Below, piece after piece: positions 1-8,408 of a stretch of 64,000 nucleotides of DNA. Within the stretch, counting starts at the first letter, position 1. Each line of letters begins with the position of its first letter. Position numbers and translations under genes: made by a program. The DNA lies in contig CAZSHG010000002.1 of NCBI GenBank assembly GCA_964606695.1, positions 62,001 through 126,000 on the forward strand, given 5' to 3'. The notes below the pieces were generated by a model. It was not told where the DNA came from, ran no database searches, and saw only the letters and a program-made list of their open reading frames with translations. The DNA is from CAZSHG01 sp964606695 [NCBI: uncultured bacterium] (GTDB lineage Bacteria; UBP14; UBA6098).

Positions 1-504
1 GGGAAGCGGGTCGCGGTTGTTGGGTGGACGGCATTTGACGATATTGCAGATGTAGATTCCTTTTTCGCGGGATAATCCCATGGCCTCGAAAATCTTGTCG
101 AGGAGTTTACCGGCGCGCCCCACAAAGGGGATTCCCGTCCGGTCTTCATCCGCACCCGGGCCTTCCCCGATAAAGACTATTCGCGCTTTGGGATCGCCGA
201 CGCCGACTACTATCTTGTTGCGCTCCTCCGCAAGCCGGCATTTCGTGCAACCTCCATTCGATTTAATAAAGGCCTCCAACTGCTCGATAGTCGATGCAGA
301 TTGAATACTTTTGATATCATTTGTATTCGATTTGCTATCAGATTTATTCATATTTATGCTATCTGCATCGCCGTCGGGTTGTTCGGTAGATTCGATTTCG
401 TCTAAAGGTTCTTCGTCGCCGAGATATAGCGTAATTTCGTCCTCGCCCATATCGAGAAGGCGTTTCAGGATAAGCGTCGGGTTGTTTTCACAAATCTTCG
501 ACAT
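1..504 (-). CDS. Uracil-DNA glycosylase, family 4 (partial, C-terminus beyond window)
   Basis: Removes uracil from DNA in base-excision repair. The first 168 codons are present, starting from ATG at 504; the 3' end is cut by the window edge. Residues 1-75 are an acidic, low-complexity N-terminal extension. The catalytic domain then begins with the CxxC pair at about C86 and C89, the first two ligands of the family's 4Fe-4S cluster. Motif 1, [12 protein letters not shown], is at about 113-124, followed by the conserved [11 protein letters not shown] segment and KCRPPNNR, whose Cys is the third cluster ligand. The fourth cysteine would lie outside the window. These motifs are diagnostic for the thermophile-type family 4 enzymes; the long N-terminal extension is seen in longer members. 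It is divergent from the gene at 4002 and lies 119 bases beyond the end of its minus-strand upstream neighbour. Confidence 0.93.
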   Translation of the reverse strand, partial: MSKICENNPTLILKRLLDMGEDEITLYLGDEEPLDEIESTEQPDGDADSINMNKSDSKSNTNDIKSIQSASTIEQLEAFIKSNGGCTKCRLAEERNKIVVGVGDPKARIVFIGEGPGADEDRTGIPFVGRAGKLLDKIFEAMGLSREKGIYICNIVKCRPPNNRDPLP

Positions 505-623
505 GACATATTCAATCTAAAAGTTCTCTCGCGTAGCGCAAGGCTTTTTTCGCGTAAGTCATTGAATTACATGTTAATAACAAGGTGAACATGATGTTGA
601 TAAACCGTGATTATCGGTGTGGA

Positions 624-3600
624 TTATCTCAGTAAAATCGTTTTAATCGCTCTGGAATCGGAGATTTCGATCAGGTATATTCCGCTGGATAACTCATTTC
701 CTAAATTGTCGGTGCCGTCCCAGATTATTTCCCCTTCGACGCGATCAAATCTCCGCACGATATGCCCGGAGATGTCTATTATTACAACTTCCCGTGGCGA
801 ATTACCCGGAAGAGAAATTTTACAGGTGGCATTGAAGGGATTCGGCCATACGGAACACATGTGGCCTACAGGTTTCGTCGGAGCGGCGTATGGATCCGGT
901 GGAGACGGTGGATAATCGCCGAACTCGTCGAGGATTTTTTTTGAGGAGTTCGATTTCATCAGCGAACGCATCCCCCATGGAGCGATGAGTTCGGCGGTAG
1001 TATCGCAGAGAATCCAATAACCCTCGCAAGGAGATAATTCATCGGCCATATAATAATCGCCCGTGATTCCGTATCCGAATAGTGTGCCGGGGATTATCGC
1101 GCCGGGAGGTTCGGTGCCTACCATGCTCGATGGGACTTCGGCTAAAGGCGCGCCTATCTGGTTCCAACCGCGAAAGACGGGGGTTCGCAGTGTGTCCATA
1201 GACCAGCCGGCAAGGACGAGGGGAAGCGACCAGCCGGATCCAGCATCACGTCCGAGGAAAAACCATAATCCCTTGCAGGTCGGCCACTTATCCGGGACGT
1301 CGTAAACGCCAGTTTCGGAATTGTATGTGTAAACCCATCGATCGAGATCGGGGTAGATGCTATCCATTAAAGTCCCGTAGTGGTTCATGTCCACCTGATC
1401 AAGATATAATGGGGACGAGACCATGTGCCACTGCGGGGATACCGACACAAGCATCAACTGCTCGACGGTTTTCGGACCGGTGGTGAAAGACAGAGTCAGA
1501 GTGTCTCCGAGGTCGAATGCATAGCCGTCCGACGACCGCATATCTCGATTACCGATAGTAAACATCCCGGTGGGCAACCGGTCGAGATCCCAGGATAACC
1601 TGGCGATGCCACTGCCTTCGGTTACTACAGTCCAGCGGATTGTGTCATCGTTGGCGTCTCGGTAATCGCGCAGGAGAGAATTGTATGCCGCCGGGATGCC
1701 CTCACTGCCAAGACTCAATCGTGCATTGACTTTGCCCGCGGGTATTGGTGGCATGATGACGTCACCGCCGGGGTCATAGGCGTCGGTCATGCCGGGAAGT
1801 GCACCGATAGTGAGCGTCGTAGGATCCAGGCCGGGGGAAGTGAACGTAAGGTCAGCTGTCCAATGTCTGATGAAATAGCGCGTCTGGCAAACCGGGTCGG
1901 CGTAGTTCGGGCCGCAAGGCATATTTGGATCGTCGTGAATACCCGCGATGCAGACTATTATGGAATCGCCGTAATCAGCGCGAAGACCCAGGTCGGAAAG
2001 GGGCGCTGAAATTATCCAATCATGCATGAATCCATCATCTATTGCAAATATTCCACCCGGCTTTGCAGTGTCGCCTTCGCAATAAATAAAAATATCTTCC
2101 GTATCGACGACTTCTGGACTGTAGTAATGACCGCCTGCATACCAGTAGAATACCGGATAAGGGTCATCTTCAGGGGGATCGAGATAGATTGCTCTCACGT
2201 CTGGCGGTTGAAGATCGATTTCCCAGCTCACGCTTACCGGTTCGTATAGTTCCTCGCCTGTGGGAAGGTTGGCCGCCGTCAGGGTAACGACGACGCTCTC
2301 CATGTGGTTCCAATCGCGGTTTGGGATGAAGACGAGGGTGGAGTCGTCGATCATTTCCAATTGGATTGAATCGAGGCTGTAGATTTGATCTGCGGAGTCA
2401 GATTCGACAAGAACGGTAACCGAAAGTCCTTCCAGGCCGAATTCCTGGCGTAATCGGAAAGCCGCTCCCTGCCTGATACAGGCGGTATGATAGTCGAATG
2501 AATCCGGAATGACGACCTCCGCGTAGATTGGGAACAGGACTCGCCATCCGTGGTAGATATATACTTTGCCTTCTGTCTCATATAATCCCGGGTCGTTGGG
2601 AAGGCGTGGATCGGTTATGGCGAAATCGGGGAAGGTGTCGGCGTTGACGTCGCCTATTGTTTCCATTCGGTATGCGAACCAGGTGTCTCCTCTGGCGCCG
2701 GGATTGTAACATACGGTATCGACCTGAACGATACGCGTCGAATCTGGCATCGTGGTAATGCCGTATATTTTCACGAAACCGAACTCTTCGCCGTTGCCGT
2801 CGATTGCCTGTGCGATAGCGAATTCCGCGCGGTTATCGCCGTCGATATCGCCCGCCGGACCGACCTCGCCACCGAGGTATTGCCCGGGAATATCGCCGAC
2901 CAGCGATATAGTATCGCCGCTACCGCCGAGGAGAAGAATTGCGTGCCCAAGCCCCGAATCGGGCGGGATATGATGATTATAGCCGCCGTAAAGCGCGTCG
3001 TCGAAACCGTCGCGATCGACATCGCCCAACGCGGCGACTGAACTTGCGAAAAATTCCATCGGATGGCCGCCAGTTACTGTCCAATCGGGGGTATCGTCGA
3101 GGAGAGTGCCGCCGTAGAATACGTAGCCTTCTCCCGGTTTATACCAATATCCTCCCGCCTGCACGGCACCGACCACGAAATCCGGCTGATCATCGCCGTT
3201 GAAATCCAGAGGTCCTTCGACGTCCACACCAAAGTCGTCCAGACTATCAAGGCCGGTGATAATAAAATCCGCTGTCGTGTCCGCCGGGTCGCCACCGAAG
3301 AAGATATACGCCTGGCCGGTTCGAGGTCCGATGGCGTCGTTGTAAAGACTGCTGACCATAATGTCGTCGTAGCCATCGCCGTTCTGGTCGCCTATGCCCG
3401 TTGATGAATAACCGAAATTATCTGCCAGGGCGATGCCTGAGAAGGTATAATCCGGTTCGGCATCCATCGAAAATCCGCCGAGGAAAATATAAGCCTCCCC
3501 CACGCTTCGCACTGCGTTCGCGCCGACGAGGAGATCGTCGATTCCGTCGTCGTTGAAATCGCCTACATTGGATACGGAGATACCCAGTTGCCCTGCGGAA

Positions 3601-3920
3601 TCCGCGCCGTAAATTGTTAAGTCGGGCGGAAGGCTTGTGCCGTCGTGGTCCCCAGGTGGGATCGGCCCGAAATAAATATCGACTCTACCGGTAACATCCA
3701 TTGCCGAGTCCGGGTGCGTAACGGGTCGGTCAGACCGTGGCGCGCCGATTGCTATATCGCCGATACCGTCGCCGTTGAAATCGCCGCCGGCGATATCCCA
3801 TCCGAACCATCGAATAGTGCCGTCATCGGTAACGGGCGAAATCGAAGTCGCTACCGGAAGACCTTGCGAAATAAGGGTTACAGCGAGCAGGAATAATATT
3901 GCGCAGGACAACTTTTTCAT
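624..3920 (-). CDS. Secreted FG-GAP (integrin alpha-like) repeat protein with C-terminal sorting domain
   Basis: Large exported protein of 1098 residues; a specific function is not recognisable. Residues 1-26 form a signal peptide (MKK, hydrophobic core, then a polar stretch). About seven FG-GAP beta-propeller blades follow in the first 430 residues, each carrying a DxNxDGxxD-type calcium-binding loop (for example GDFNGDGIGDIAIGAP, GDFNDDGIDDLLVGAN, GDVDRDGFDDALYGG). The middle is beta-rich without a clear family. The C-terminus has WPNPFNATCKISLP, a FlgD-like Ig segment and a final IKTILLR, matching type IX (Por) type A sorting domains. The same ending recurs in four other proteins of this window. 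The likely role is surface or extracellular adhesion or structure. No neighbouring gene shares its strand, so it appears monocistronic. A TATAAT hexamer at 3958-3963 may belong to its promoter or to that of the divergent gene at 4002. Confidence 0.85.
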   Translation of the reverse strand: MKKLSCAILFLLAVTLISQGLPVATSISPVTDDGTIRWFGWDIAGGDFNGDGIGDIAIGAPRSDRPVTHPDSAMDVTGRVDIYFGPIPPGDHDGTSLPPDLTIYGADSAGQLGISVSNVGDFNDDGIDDLLVGANAVRSVGEAYIFLGGFSMDAEPDYTFSGIALADNFGYSSTGIGDQNGDGYDDIMVSSLYNDAIGPRTGQAYIFFGGDPADTTADFIITGLDSLDDFGVDVEGPLDFNGDDQPDFVVGAVQAGGYWYKPGEGYVFYGGTLLDDTPDWTVTGGHPMEFFASSVAALGDVDRDGFDDALYGGYNHHIPPDSGLGHAILLLGGSGDTISLVGDIPGQYLGGEVGPAGDIDGDNRAEFAIAQAIDGNGEEFGFVKIYGITTMPDSTRIVQVDTVCYNPGARGDTWFAYRMETIGDVNADTFPDFAITDPRLPNDPGLYETEGKVYIYHGWRVLFPIYAEVVIPDSFDYHTACIRQGAAFRLRQEFGLEGLSVTVLVESDSADQIYSLDSIQLEMIDDSTLVFIPNRDWNHMESVVVTLTAANLPTGEELYEPVSVSWEIDLQPPDVRAIYLDPPEDDPYPVFYWYAGGHYYSPEVVDTEDIFIYCEGDTAKPGGIFAIDDGFMHDWIISAPLSDLGLRADYGDSIIVCIAGIHDDPNMPCGPNYADPVCQTRYFIRHWTADLTFTSPGLDPTTLTIGALPGMTDAYDPGGDVIMPPIPAGKVNARLSLGSEGIPAAYNSLLRDYRDANDDTIRWTVVTEGSGIARLSWDLDRLPTGMFTIGNRDMRSSDGYAFDLGDTLTLSFTTGPKTVEQLMLVSVSPQWHMVSSPLYLDQVDMNHYGTLMDSIYPDLDRWVYTYNSETGVYDVPDKWPTCKGLWFFLGRDAGSGWSLPLVLAGWSMDTLRTPVFRGWNQIGAPLAEVPSSMVGTEPPGAIIPGTLFGYGITGDYYMADELSPCEGYWILCDTTAELIAPWGMRSLMKSNSSKKILDEFGDYPPSPPDPYAAPTKPVGHMCSVWPNPFNATCKISLPGNSPREVVIIDISGHIVRRFDRVEGEIIWDGTDNLGNELSSGIYLIEISDSRAIKTILLR

Positions 3921-4001
3921 AGTTATTAAGATATTGAAAAAAATTGAAATCGCAACGGATTATAATTTGACTCCGCGTTAAAACATGATTAGATTTGAGA
4001 C

Positions 4002-5213
4002 GTGAAAGCTCTTGTTTACAGTTTTTATTTTCCCCCGCACGGCGGGCCGGGCGCGATCCGACCTCTGAAAATGCTGAAATATGCCTCCGAATTGGGATTG
4101 GAGGGCACTATCATATCGGCCGGGGAGGACGATTACAATGTTCGGGATGAATCATTGATTCTTGAGATACCGGATTCGTTCGAGGTTCTGCGGACGCCGT
4201 CTCGCATGGATCCACTACGATTCATCCGCAAACGCAAGCCCGGTGCGATTCATGCGCCAATCAGCGATTATTTTTTCCTGCCGGATAACAAACGGTGGTG
4301 GATACGCCCGGCTCATAAAATGGGCGTAATGGCAGTGCCGGATGCGGATTTCGTCTGGGCAACGTGTCCGCCTTATTCGGCGGCTATGGCGGCTAAGCGC
4401 GCGGCTGAAGAGTTGAATCTCCCTCTCATCCTCGATTTCCGCGATTCATGGACGGAGAATCCAATACGACCGAGGTTGCCGTTTCCACACAGGATTTATA
4501 ACCGGAGAATCGCGAAAAAAACAGTGCGGAATGCGAAATTGATTACGGGAGTATATGAGGCAATCTGCGACGAGATGCGGCGGTTCGCGCCCGATGCTCG
4601 TGTCGAATATATCCCCAATGGTTACGCGCCGGATGATTTCGAGGGATTGGATTTTTCGGTTGAAAACGACGAGTTAACGCTCTTTTACCTGGGAACGATA
4701 TTTTCCGATATTCGGTATCCATTACCGGTATTAGAGGCTTTGGCCGAGGTGCATGGAGTTCAACTTAGAGTGGTGGGGCGGTATCCACAGAAGCTGACGG
4801 ACGATATCGAACGCCTGGGACTAACGGACAGGGTCGAGCTTATGGGTTATCTACAGCACCGGGATGCACTCCAGGCGGGAGCGAGTTCGGACGTTTCTTT
4901 ATTATATATAGATTCCCGGCCGGGTGGCGGCGGACTGACCACATGCAAGGTTTATGAATATATTGGGCTGGGGAATCCTATTCTGGCTTGTTTGCCTGAA
5001 GGCGAAGCTATGAATTTGCTTTGTGAAATACCCAACGCTGTTCTGGTTCCATCGGAGGACATCGAAGAAACGAAAAAAGCCGTAGTAAACTTAAGGGATA
5101 AATTCCGCTCTAGTGCGCTTACGCGGCACATACCGACCGGTCGGTATTCTCGAAAAGCGCAAGCCGAGGAGTGGCTTGAAATAGTCAGGGAGATTATAAA
5201 TCTGGGAGAATAG
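4002..5213 (+). CDS. Glycosyltransferase, GT4-like (GT-B fold)
   Basis: Transfers a sugar from a nucleotide-sugar donor to an unknown acceptor, probably an envelope glycan. The 403-residue protein has the N-terminal acceptor-side pattern YSFYFPPHGGPGAIRPLK, seen in GT4 family members, a mid-domain LDFRDSWTENP, and a C-terminal donor-binding half with LFYLGTIFSDIRYPLPVLEAL and the KVYEYIGLGNPILA segment where GT4 enzymes place their nucleotide-sugar contacts. The start is GTG at 4002 with only a weak purine run upstream (TTTGAGAC). The stop is followed after two bases by the rpe start, so the two genes are co-transcribed. Exact sugar specificity cannot be read from the sequence. Confidence 0.85.
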   Translation: MKALVYSFYFPPHGGPGAIRPLKMLKYASELGLEGTIISAGEDDYNVRDESLILEIPDSFEVLRTPSRMDPLRFIRKRKPGAIHAPISDYFFLPDNKRWWIRPAHKMGVMAVPDADFVWATCPPYSAAMAAKRAAEELNLPLILDFRDSWTENPIRPRLPFPHRIYNRRIAKKTVRNAKLITGVYEAICDEMRRFAPDARVEYIPNGYAPDDFEGLDFSVENDELTLFYLGTIFSDIRYPLPVLEALAEVHGVQLRVVGRYPQKLTDDIERLGLTDRVELMGYLQHRDALQAGASSDVSLLYIDSRPGGGGLTTCKVYEYIGLGNPILACLPEGEAMNLLCEIPNAVLVPSEDIEETKKAVVNLRDKFRSSALTRHIPTGRYSRKAQAEEWLEIVREIINLGE

Positions 5214-5215
5214 AT

Positions 5216-5881
5216 ATGAATAATAATGTTTTAATTGCGCCTTCGGTGTTGGCGGCGGATTTCTCGCGGCTCGGCCATGAAATTGCCGAGACGGAAGAGG
5301 CCGGCGCGGATATGATCCATCTGGACATCATGGATGGGCATTTCGTACCGAACATCAGTTTCGGGCCGAAAGTATCGAGTTTCGTTACGAAGAACACTAC
5401 TTTGCCGTGCGATGCCCATTTGATGGTTACCGATCCGTTAAAATGGGCGCCTGAATTTGCTAAAATCGGATGCGAGTATATCACCTTTCACGATGAGATC
5501 GCAAAATCGCCCGATGATGCTATTGAGATTGCCGATAAAATCAGGAAGATGGGTGTAAAGCCGGGAATTAGTTACAATCCCGATAACGATTTGGGCTCTT
5601 TGGAAGAAATTATAGAATATATCGATCTGGTGCTTATTATGACTGTCTTTCCGGGATTCGCAGGGCAGGAATTTCTCAAGGAAGGATACTTGAATTTGTT
5701 AAAAGCGGTTGAAATCCGTGATAAATCCAATCCATCTCTCATGATTGCTATAGACGGCGGGATTGGGCTCGAAAACACTATCAGAGTTATCGAGGGGGGG
5801 GCGGATATACTCGTCATGGGTTCGGCGTTTTATAAGGCCGGCGATTATTCCGAGGTCGTTCGCAAGGTTCGGGAACTTTGA
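5216..5881 (+). CDS. rpe: Ribulose-phosphate 3-epimerase
   Basis: Interconverts ribulose 5-phosphate and xylulose 5-phosphate in the pentose phosphate pathway. At 221 residues it has the normal length. Diagnostic TIM-barrel motifs are all present: APSVLAADFSRL at the N-terminus, HLDIMDGHFVPNISFGP (metal ligands H and D), CDAHLMV (metal-binding H), MTVFPGFAGQEF (phosphate region; usually TVNPGFGGQ) and IAIDGGIG (second metal-binding D). It starts at ATG 5216, two bases after the glycosyltransferase stop, with GGGAGAATAG as ribosome binding site. The stop at 5879-5881 lies seven bases before the first of two hairpin elements. A pentose-phosphate isomerase, rpiB, is encoded at 40955. Confidence 0.96.
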   Translation: MNNNVLIAPSVLAADFSRLGHEIAETEEAGADMIHLDIMDGHFVPNISFGPKVSSFVTKNTTLPCDAHLMVTDPLKWAPEFAKIGCEYITFHDEIAKSPDDAIEIADKIRKMGVKPGISYNPDNDLGSLEEIIEYIDLVLIMTVFPGFAGQEFLKEGYLNLLKAVEIRDKSNPSLMIAIDGGIGLENTIRVIEGGADILVMGSAFYKAGDYSEVVRKVREL

Positions 5882-5887
5882 GTTGAA

Positions 5888-5962
5888 GGATTTGTCACGG
5901 TTTCTGCTATAAGCTCGGCGTAATCGATAAATTTCATTCCCGGCAGAAACCGCGCCAAATCC
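5888..5962 (+). repeat. TCAC/GCGC hairpin element, copy 1
   Basis: Outer stem GGATTTG (5888-5894) pairs with CAAATCC (5956-5962). Then TCAC (5895-5898) lies opposite GCGC (5952-5955). The inner stem GGTTTCTGC (5899-5907) pairs perfectly with GCAGAAACC (5943-5951), and the loop is 35 nt. The same architecture with different stem sequences recurs at 5973, 45911, 45996 and 55600. The element starts seven bases after the rpe stop. Confidence 0.75.
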
Positions 5963-5972
5963 CCCCGCGAAC

Positions 5973-6053
5973 AGGCCGCTGTCACGCCTTGTGCTGAGCT
6001 TTTCTCTTAACCATAAGTTTCCTCGCGTAATGCACAAGTCGCGCCAGCGGCCT
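5973..6053 (+). repeat. TCAC/GCGC hairpin element, copy 2
   Basis: Outer stem AGGCCGCTG (5973-5981) pairs with CAGCGGCCT (6045-6053). The internal loop is TCAC (5982-5985) opposite GCGC. The inner stem GCCTTGTGC pairs with GCACAAGTC with one mismatch, and the loop is 37 nt. It has the same orientation as copy 1, ten bases after it. The loop shares ATAAGTTTC with the ATAAATTTC of copy 1. Confidence 0.75.
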
Positions 6054-6065
6054 TTATGGAATAGA

Positions 6066-6095
6066 AAAGGGCGAGTGAAAATCGACTCGCCCTTT
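6066..6095 (-). terminator. Rho-independent terminator of the EF-G-like gene
   Basis: AAAGGGCGAGT (6066-6076) is complementary to ACTCGCCCTTT (6085-6095), an 11-bp stem with an 8-nt loop. Read on the minus strand it lies 22 bases after the stop at 6118 and is followed by TTTTCTATT. It may also stop rightward transcripts from rpe. Confidence 0.75.
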
Positions 6096-6117
6096 CTCGA
6101 TTTCATTTTCCGCGAAA

Positions 6118-8211
6118 TTACTCTTCTTCTTCGCGGCGTTGAGATTCTTCTATAATTTGCTGTTGAATATCGTGTGGCATCGCTTCGTAATGGGAGAATT
6201 CACGGCTGAAATAACCTCTGCCCTGGGTCAGGCTTCGAAGGATCGTGGAATATTTATACATTTCGGCTTGAGGCACCTGAGCTTTGACCTTTGTGAAACT
6301 ACCCGTAGGTTCCATTCCGGAGATTTTTCCTCTACGTGAGGATATATCGCCCATAACGTCGCCGGTGAATTCTTCGGGGACGATTATTTCGACTTTATCG
6401 TATGGTTCGAGTATATATGGGTCGCATTTCATGAAAGCGCCCTTGAACCCCAGATGTGCGGCGATTTTGAACGCCATTTCGCTTGAATCGACGGTATGGT
6501 ATGAACCGTCGTATAACGCTACCGAAACATCGACGACCTTATATCCCGCGAGAACGCCCCTTTCCATAATTTCCTGGACGCCTTTATCGACGGCGGGGAT
6601 AAACTTACTGGGAACGACGCCGCCGGAAATTTCATCGACGAATTCGTAACCTTCGCCGCGCTCGAGCGGGCTTAACCTCAACCATACATCGGCAAATTGT
6701 CCTCTGCCGCCGGTTTGTTTCTTGTGGCGTCCCTGAGCTTCTGCGGTTTTGCGTATTGTTTCTCGATATTTTATTCTCGGTTTTTCCAGATCTACTTCGA
6801 CCGCAAATTGGTCTCTGAGTTTATCAACGACCATATCGAGCTGGAGTTCGCCCATGCCGTATAGGAGCGTTTGTTTGAGTTCGGAATCCACGTTGTAAGT
6901 GAAAGTCGGGTCTTCCGATGCCAATCTTGAGAGTCCAGTTGCGATTTTGTCTTCTTCTCCCTTTTGCCTGGCGACGATAGCCACATCGATAACCGGCTGA
7001 GGAAATTCTATTGGCTGAAGGACGATCGGCCTGGATTTTTCGCACAGAGTATCGCCCGTATTCGTATTCTTGAGCTTGACCGTAACACCTATATCGCCGG
7101 CGGTTATTTTTTTGACTTCCTTTCGATCCTTGCCACGCGCGATATATATTGTTCCTATACGTTCGGATATGTTCTGGTTAGGATTGTAAAGGTCCTGACC
7201 GTTATTGACCGACCCGGAAAAACATTTTAAGTATGTCAATCTGCCGACATGTTCCTCGCTAAACGTTTTATAAACGATGGCGCATGGCGGGGCGGATTCG
7301 GAGATTTCGCGGGTTACGGATAGTTCATCGGCCTCGGTGTGCGGTTTGCCCTTAATTTCGCCCACCTTGTTTGGAGCGGGTAGTAGATCGACTATGAAAT
7401 TTAGGGCGATATCCGTGCCGATGTTATTGGAGGCGCTTATGGGTATCACCGGGAATAATTTGCCATTGAGAACCGCTTTTCTAAGTCCGTTGGTTAGTTC
7501 TTCCGGGGTTAATTCGCCCGATTCGAAATATTTTTCGAGGAGGGCGTCGTCGCTTTCGGCGACGGATTCCATCAGTTGCGTTCTGTAGTCGTCGATCTGG
7601 TCTTGAAGGTTCGCCGGGATTTCCGTAGGAGAACCTATTCCTTTGCCGCCTCGTTCGTATGTGTATGCTTTGTTTGCGAGCATATCCACCACACCGTTGA
7701 ACGATTCGGATGAACCTATGGGAACTGCCAGCGGGGCTACCCCGGTTCCAAAAGCCTCTTTGAGTTCTTTTAAGGCTTTGTTGTAGTCCGCGTTTTCGCG
7801 GTCCATGCGGTTGACCAAAAACATACACGGCTTTCCGTCGAGATGCCCCCATGCGGTCTGCGTGCCTACCTCGACAGCGCTTTGCGCACCGATCAGCATT
7901 ACGCCGGCTTCCGCGACCCTGACTCCGCTTATTAATTCACCCACAAAATCGGCGTAACCGGGGGTATCCAATATATTGATTTTTTTGCCTTTATGTTCGG
8001 CATATAGTAGAGAAAGCTGGATCGAGCTTTTGCGTTCAATTTCATTCTGATGATAATCGCTTACAGTATTACCGTCATCTATATTTCCCATACGATTGAC
8101 AACGCCCGCATTAAACATAACCGCTTCCGCGAACGTCGTTTTTCCCACTCCACCATGGCTTAATAAAACGACATTTCTAATATCCTCGGTGGCGTATTCC
8201 TTTGTTGCCAC
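6118..8211 (-). CDS. Elongation factor G-like GTPase (EF-G paralogue, EF-G-2 type)
   Basis: Ribosome-associated translational GTPase of 697 residues, full length for EF-G. The G1 loop is HGGVGKTT (about residues 19-26) rather than canonical AHIDAGKTT. G3 is DTPGYADF rather than DTPGHVDF, with Tyr in the place of the histidine that activates catalytic water. G4 is NRMD. These deviations are typical of the EF-G-2/FusA2-like subfamily, not the main fusA, which normally sits with rpsL, rpsG and tufA. Domain II, the KQTGGRGQFADVWL segment of domain IV and the C-terminal domain V are all present. The start is GTG at 8211 with GAGGAG six bases upstream. A good promoter lies at 8279-8307 and a terminator at 6066-6095, so the gene is monocistronic. 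A housekeeping EF-G presumably lies elsewhere. Confidence 0.9.
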   Translation of the reverse strand: MATKEYATEDIRNVVLLSHGGVGKTTFAEAVMFNAGVVNRMGNIDDGNTVSDYHQNEIERKSSIQLSLLYAEHKGKKINILDTPGYADFVGELISGVRVAEAGVMLIGAQSAVEVGTQTAWGHLDGKPCMFLVNRMDRENADYNKALKELKEAFGTGVAPLAVPIGSSESFNGVVDMLANKAYTYERGGKGIGSPTEIPANLQDQIDDYRTQLMESVAESDDALLEKYFESGELTPEELTNGLRKAVLNGKLFPVIPISASNNIGTDIALNFIVDLLPAPNKVGEIKGKPHTEADELSVTREISESAPPCAIVYKTFSEEHVGRLTYLKCFSGSVNNGQDLYNPNQNISERIGTIYIARGKDRKEVKKITAGDIGVTVKLKNTNTGDTLCEKSRPIVLQPIEFPQPVIDVAIVARQKGEEDKIATGLSRLASEDPTFTYNVDSELKQTLLYGMGELQLDMVVDKLRDQFAVEVDLEKPRIKYRETIRKTAEAQGRHKKQTGGRGQFADVWLRLSPLERGEGYEFVDEISGGVVPSKFIPAVDKGVQEIMERGVLAGYKVVDVSVALYDGSYHTVDSSEMAFKIAAHLGFKGAFMKCDPYILEPYDKVEIIVPEEFTGDVMGDISSRRGKISGMEPTGSFTKVKAQVPQAEMYKYSTILRSLTQGRGYFSREFSHYEAMPHDIQQQIIEESQRREEEE

Positions 8212-8278
8212 TGTAACTCCTCTCTCTCATGTTATGACCATAACTATTCAAACAAACGAACAGGTCGAATAAGCGTGT

Positions 8279-8307
8279 AAAATATAGTTATTTTATTTGT
8301 TTGTCAA
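8279..8307 (-). promoter_or_regulatory. Sigma70-type promoter for the EF-G-like gene
   Basis: Minus strand: TTGACA (8307-8302), 17-base spacer, TATTTT (8284-8279). The expected transcription start is near 8272, giving a leader of about 60 nt before the GTG at 8211. Confidence 0.75.
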
Positions 8308-8408
8308 ATGAAATAAATAAATCGAGAAGAAATCGCCGGTATTAGTGCGTTATCGTCTCCCGGCTAACTTTGAGAAATCGAATGCGGTAAATAAATCTTG
8401 TAGAAAGC

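Noticed and set aside
5888-6053. Integron attC sites
   Set aside because: The paired imperfect hairpins recall attC, but the RYYYAAC/GTTRRRY core sites and any integrase gene are absent.
6118-8211. Annotation as the housekeeping fusA
   Set aside because: G1 (HGGVGKTT) and G3 (DTPGYADF) differ from canonical EF-G, and no str-operon neighbours are present; the EF-G-2-like label fits better.
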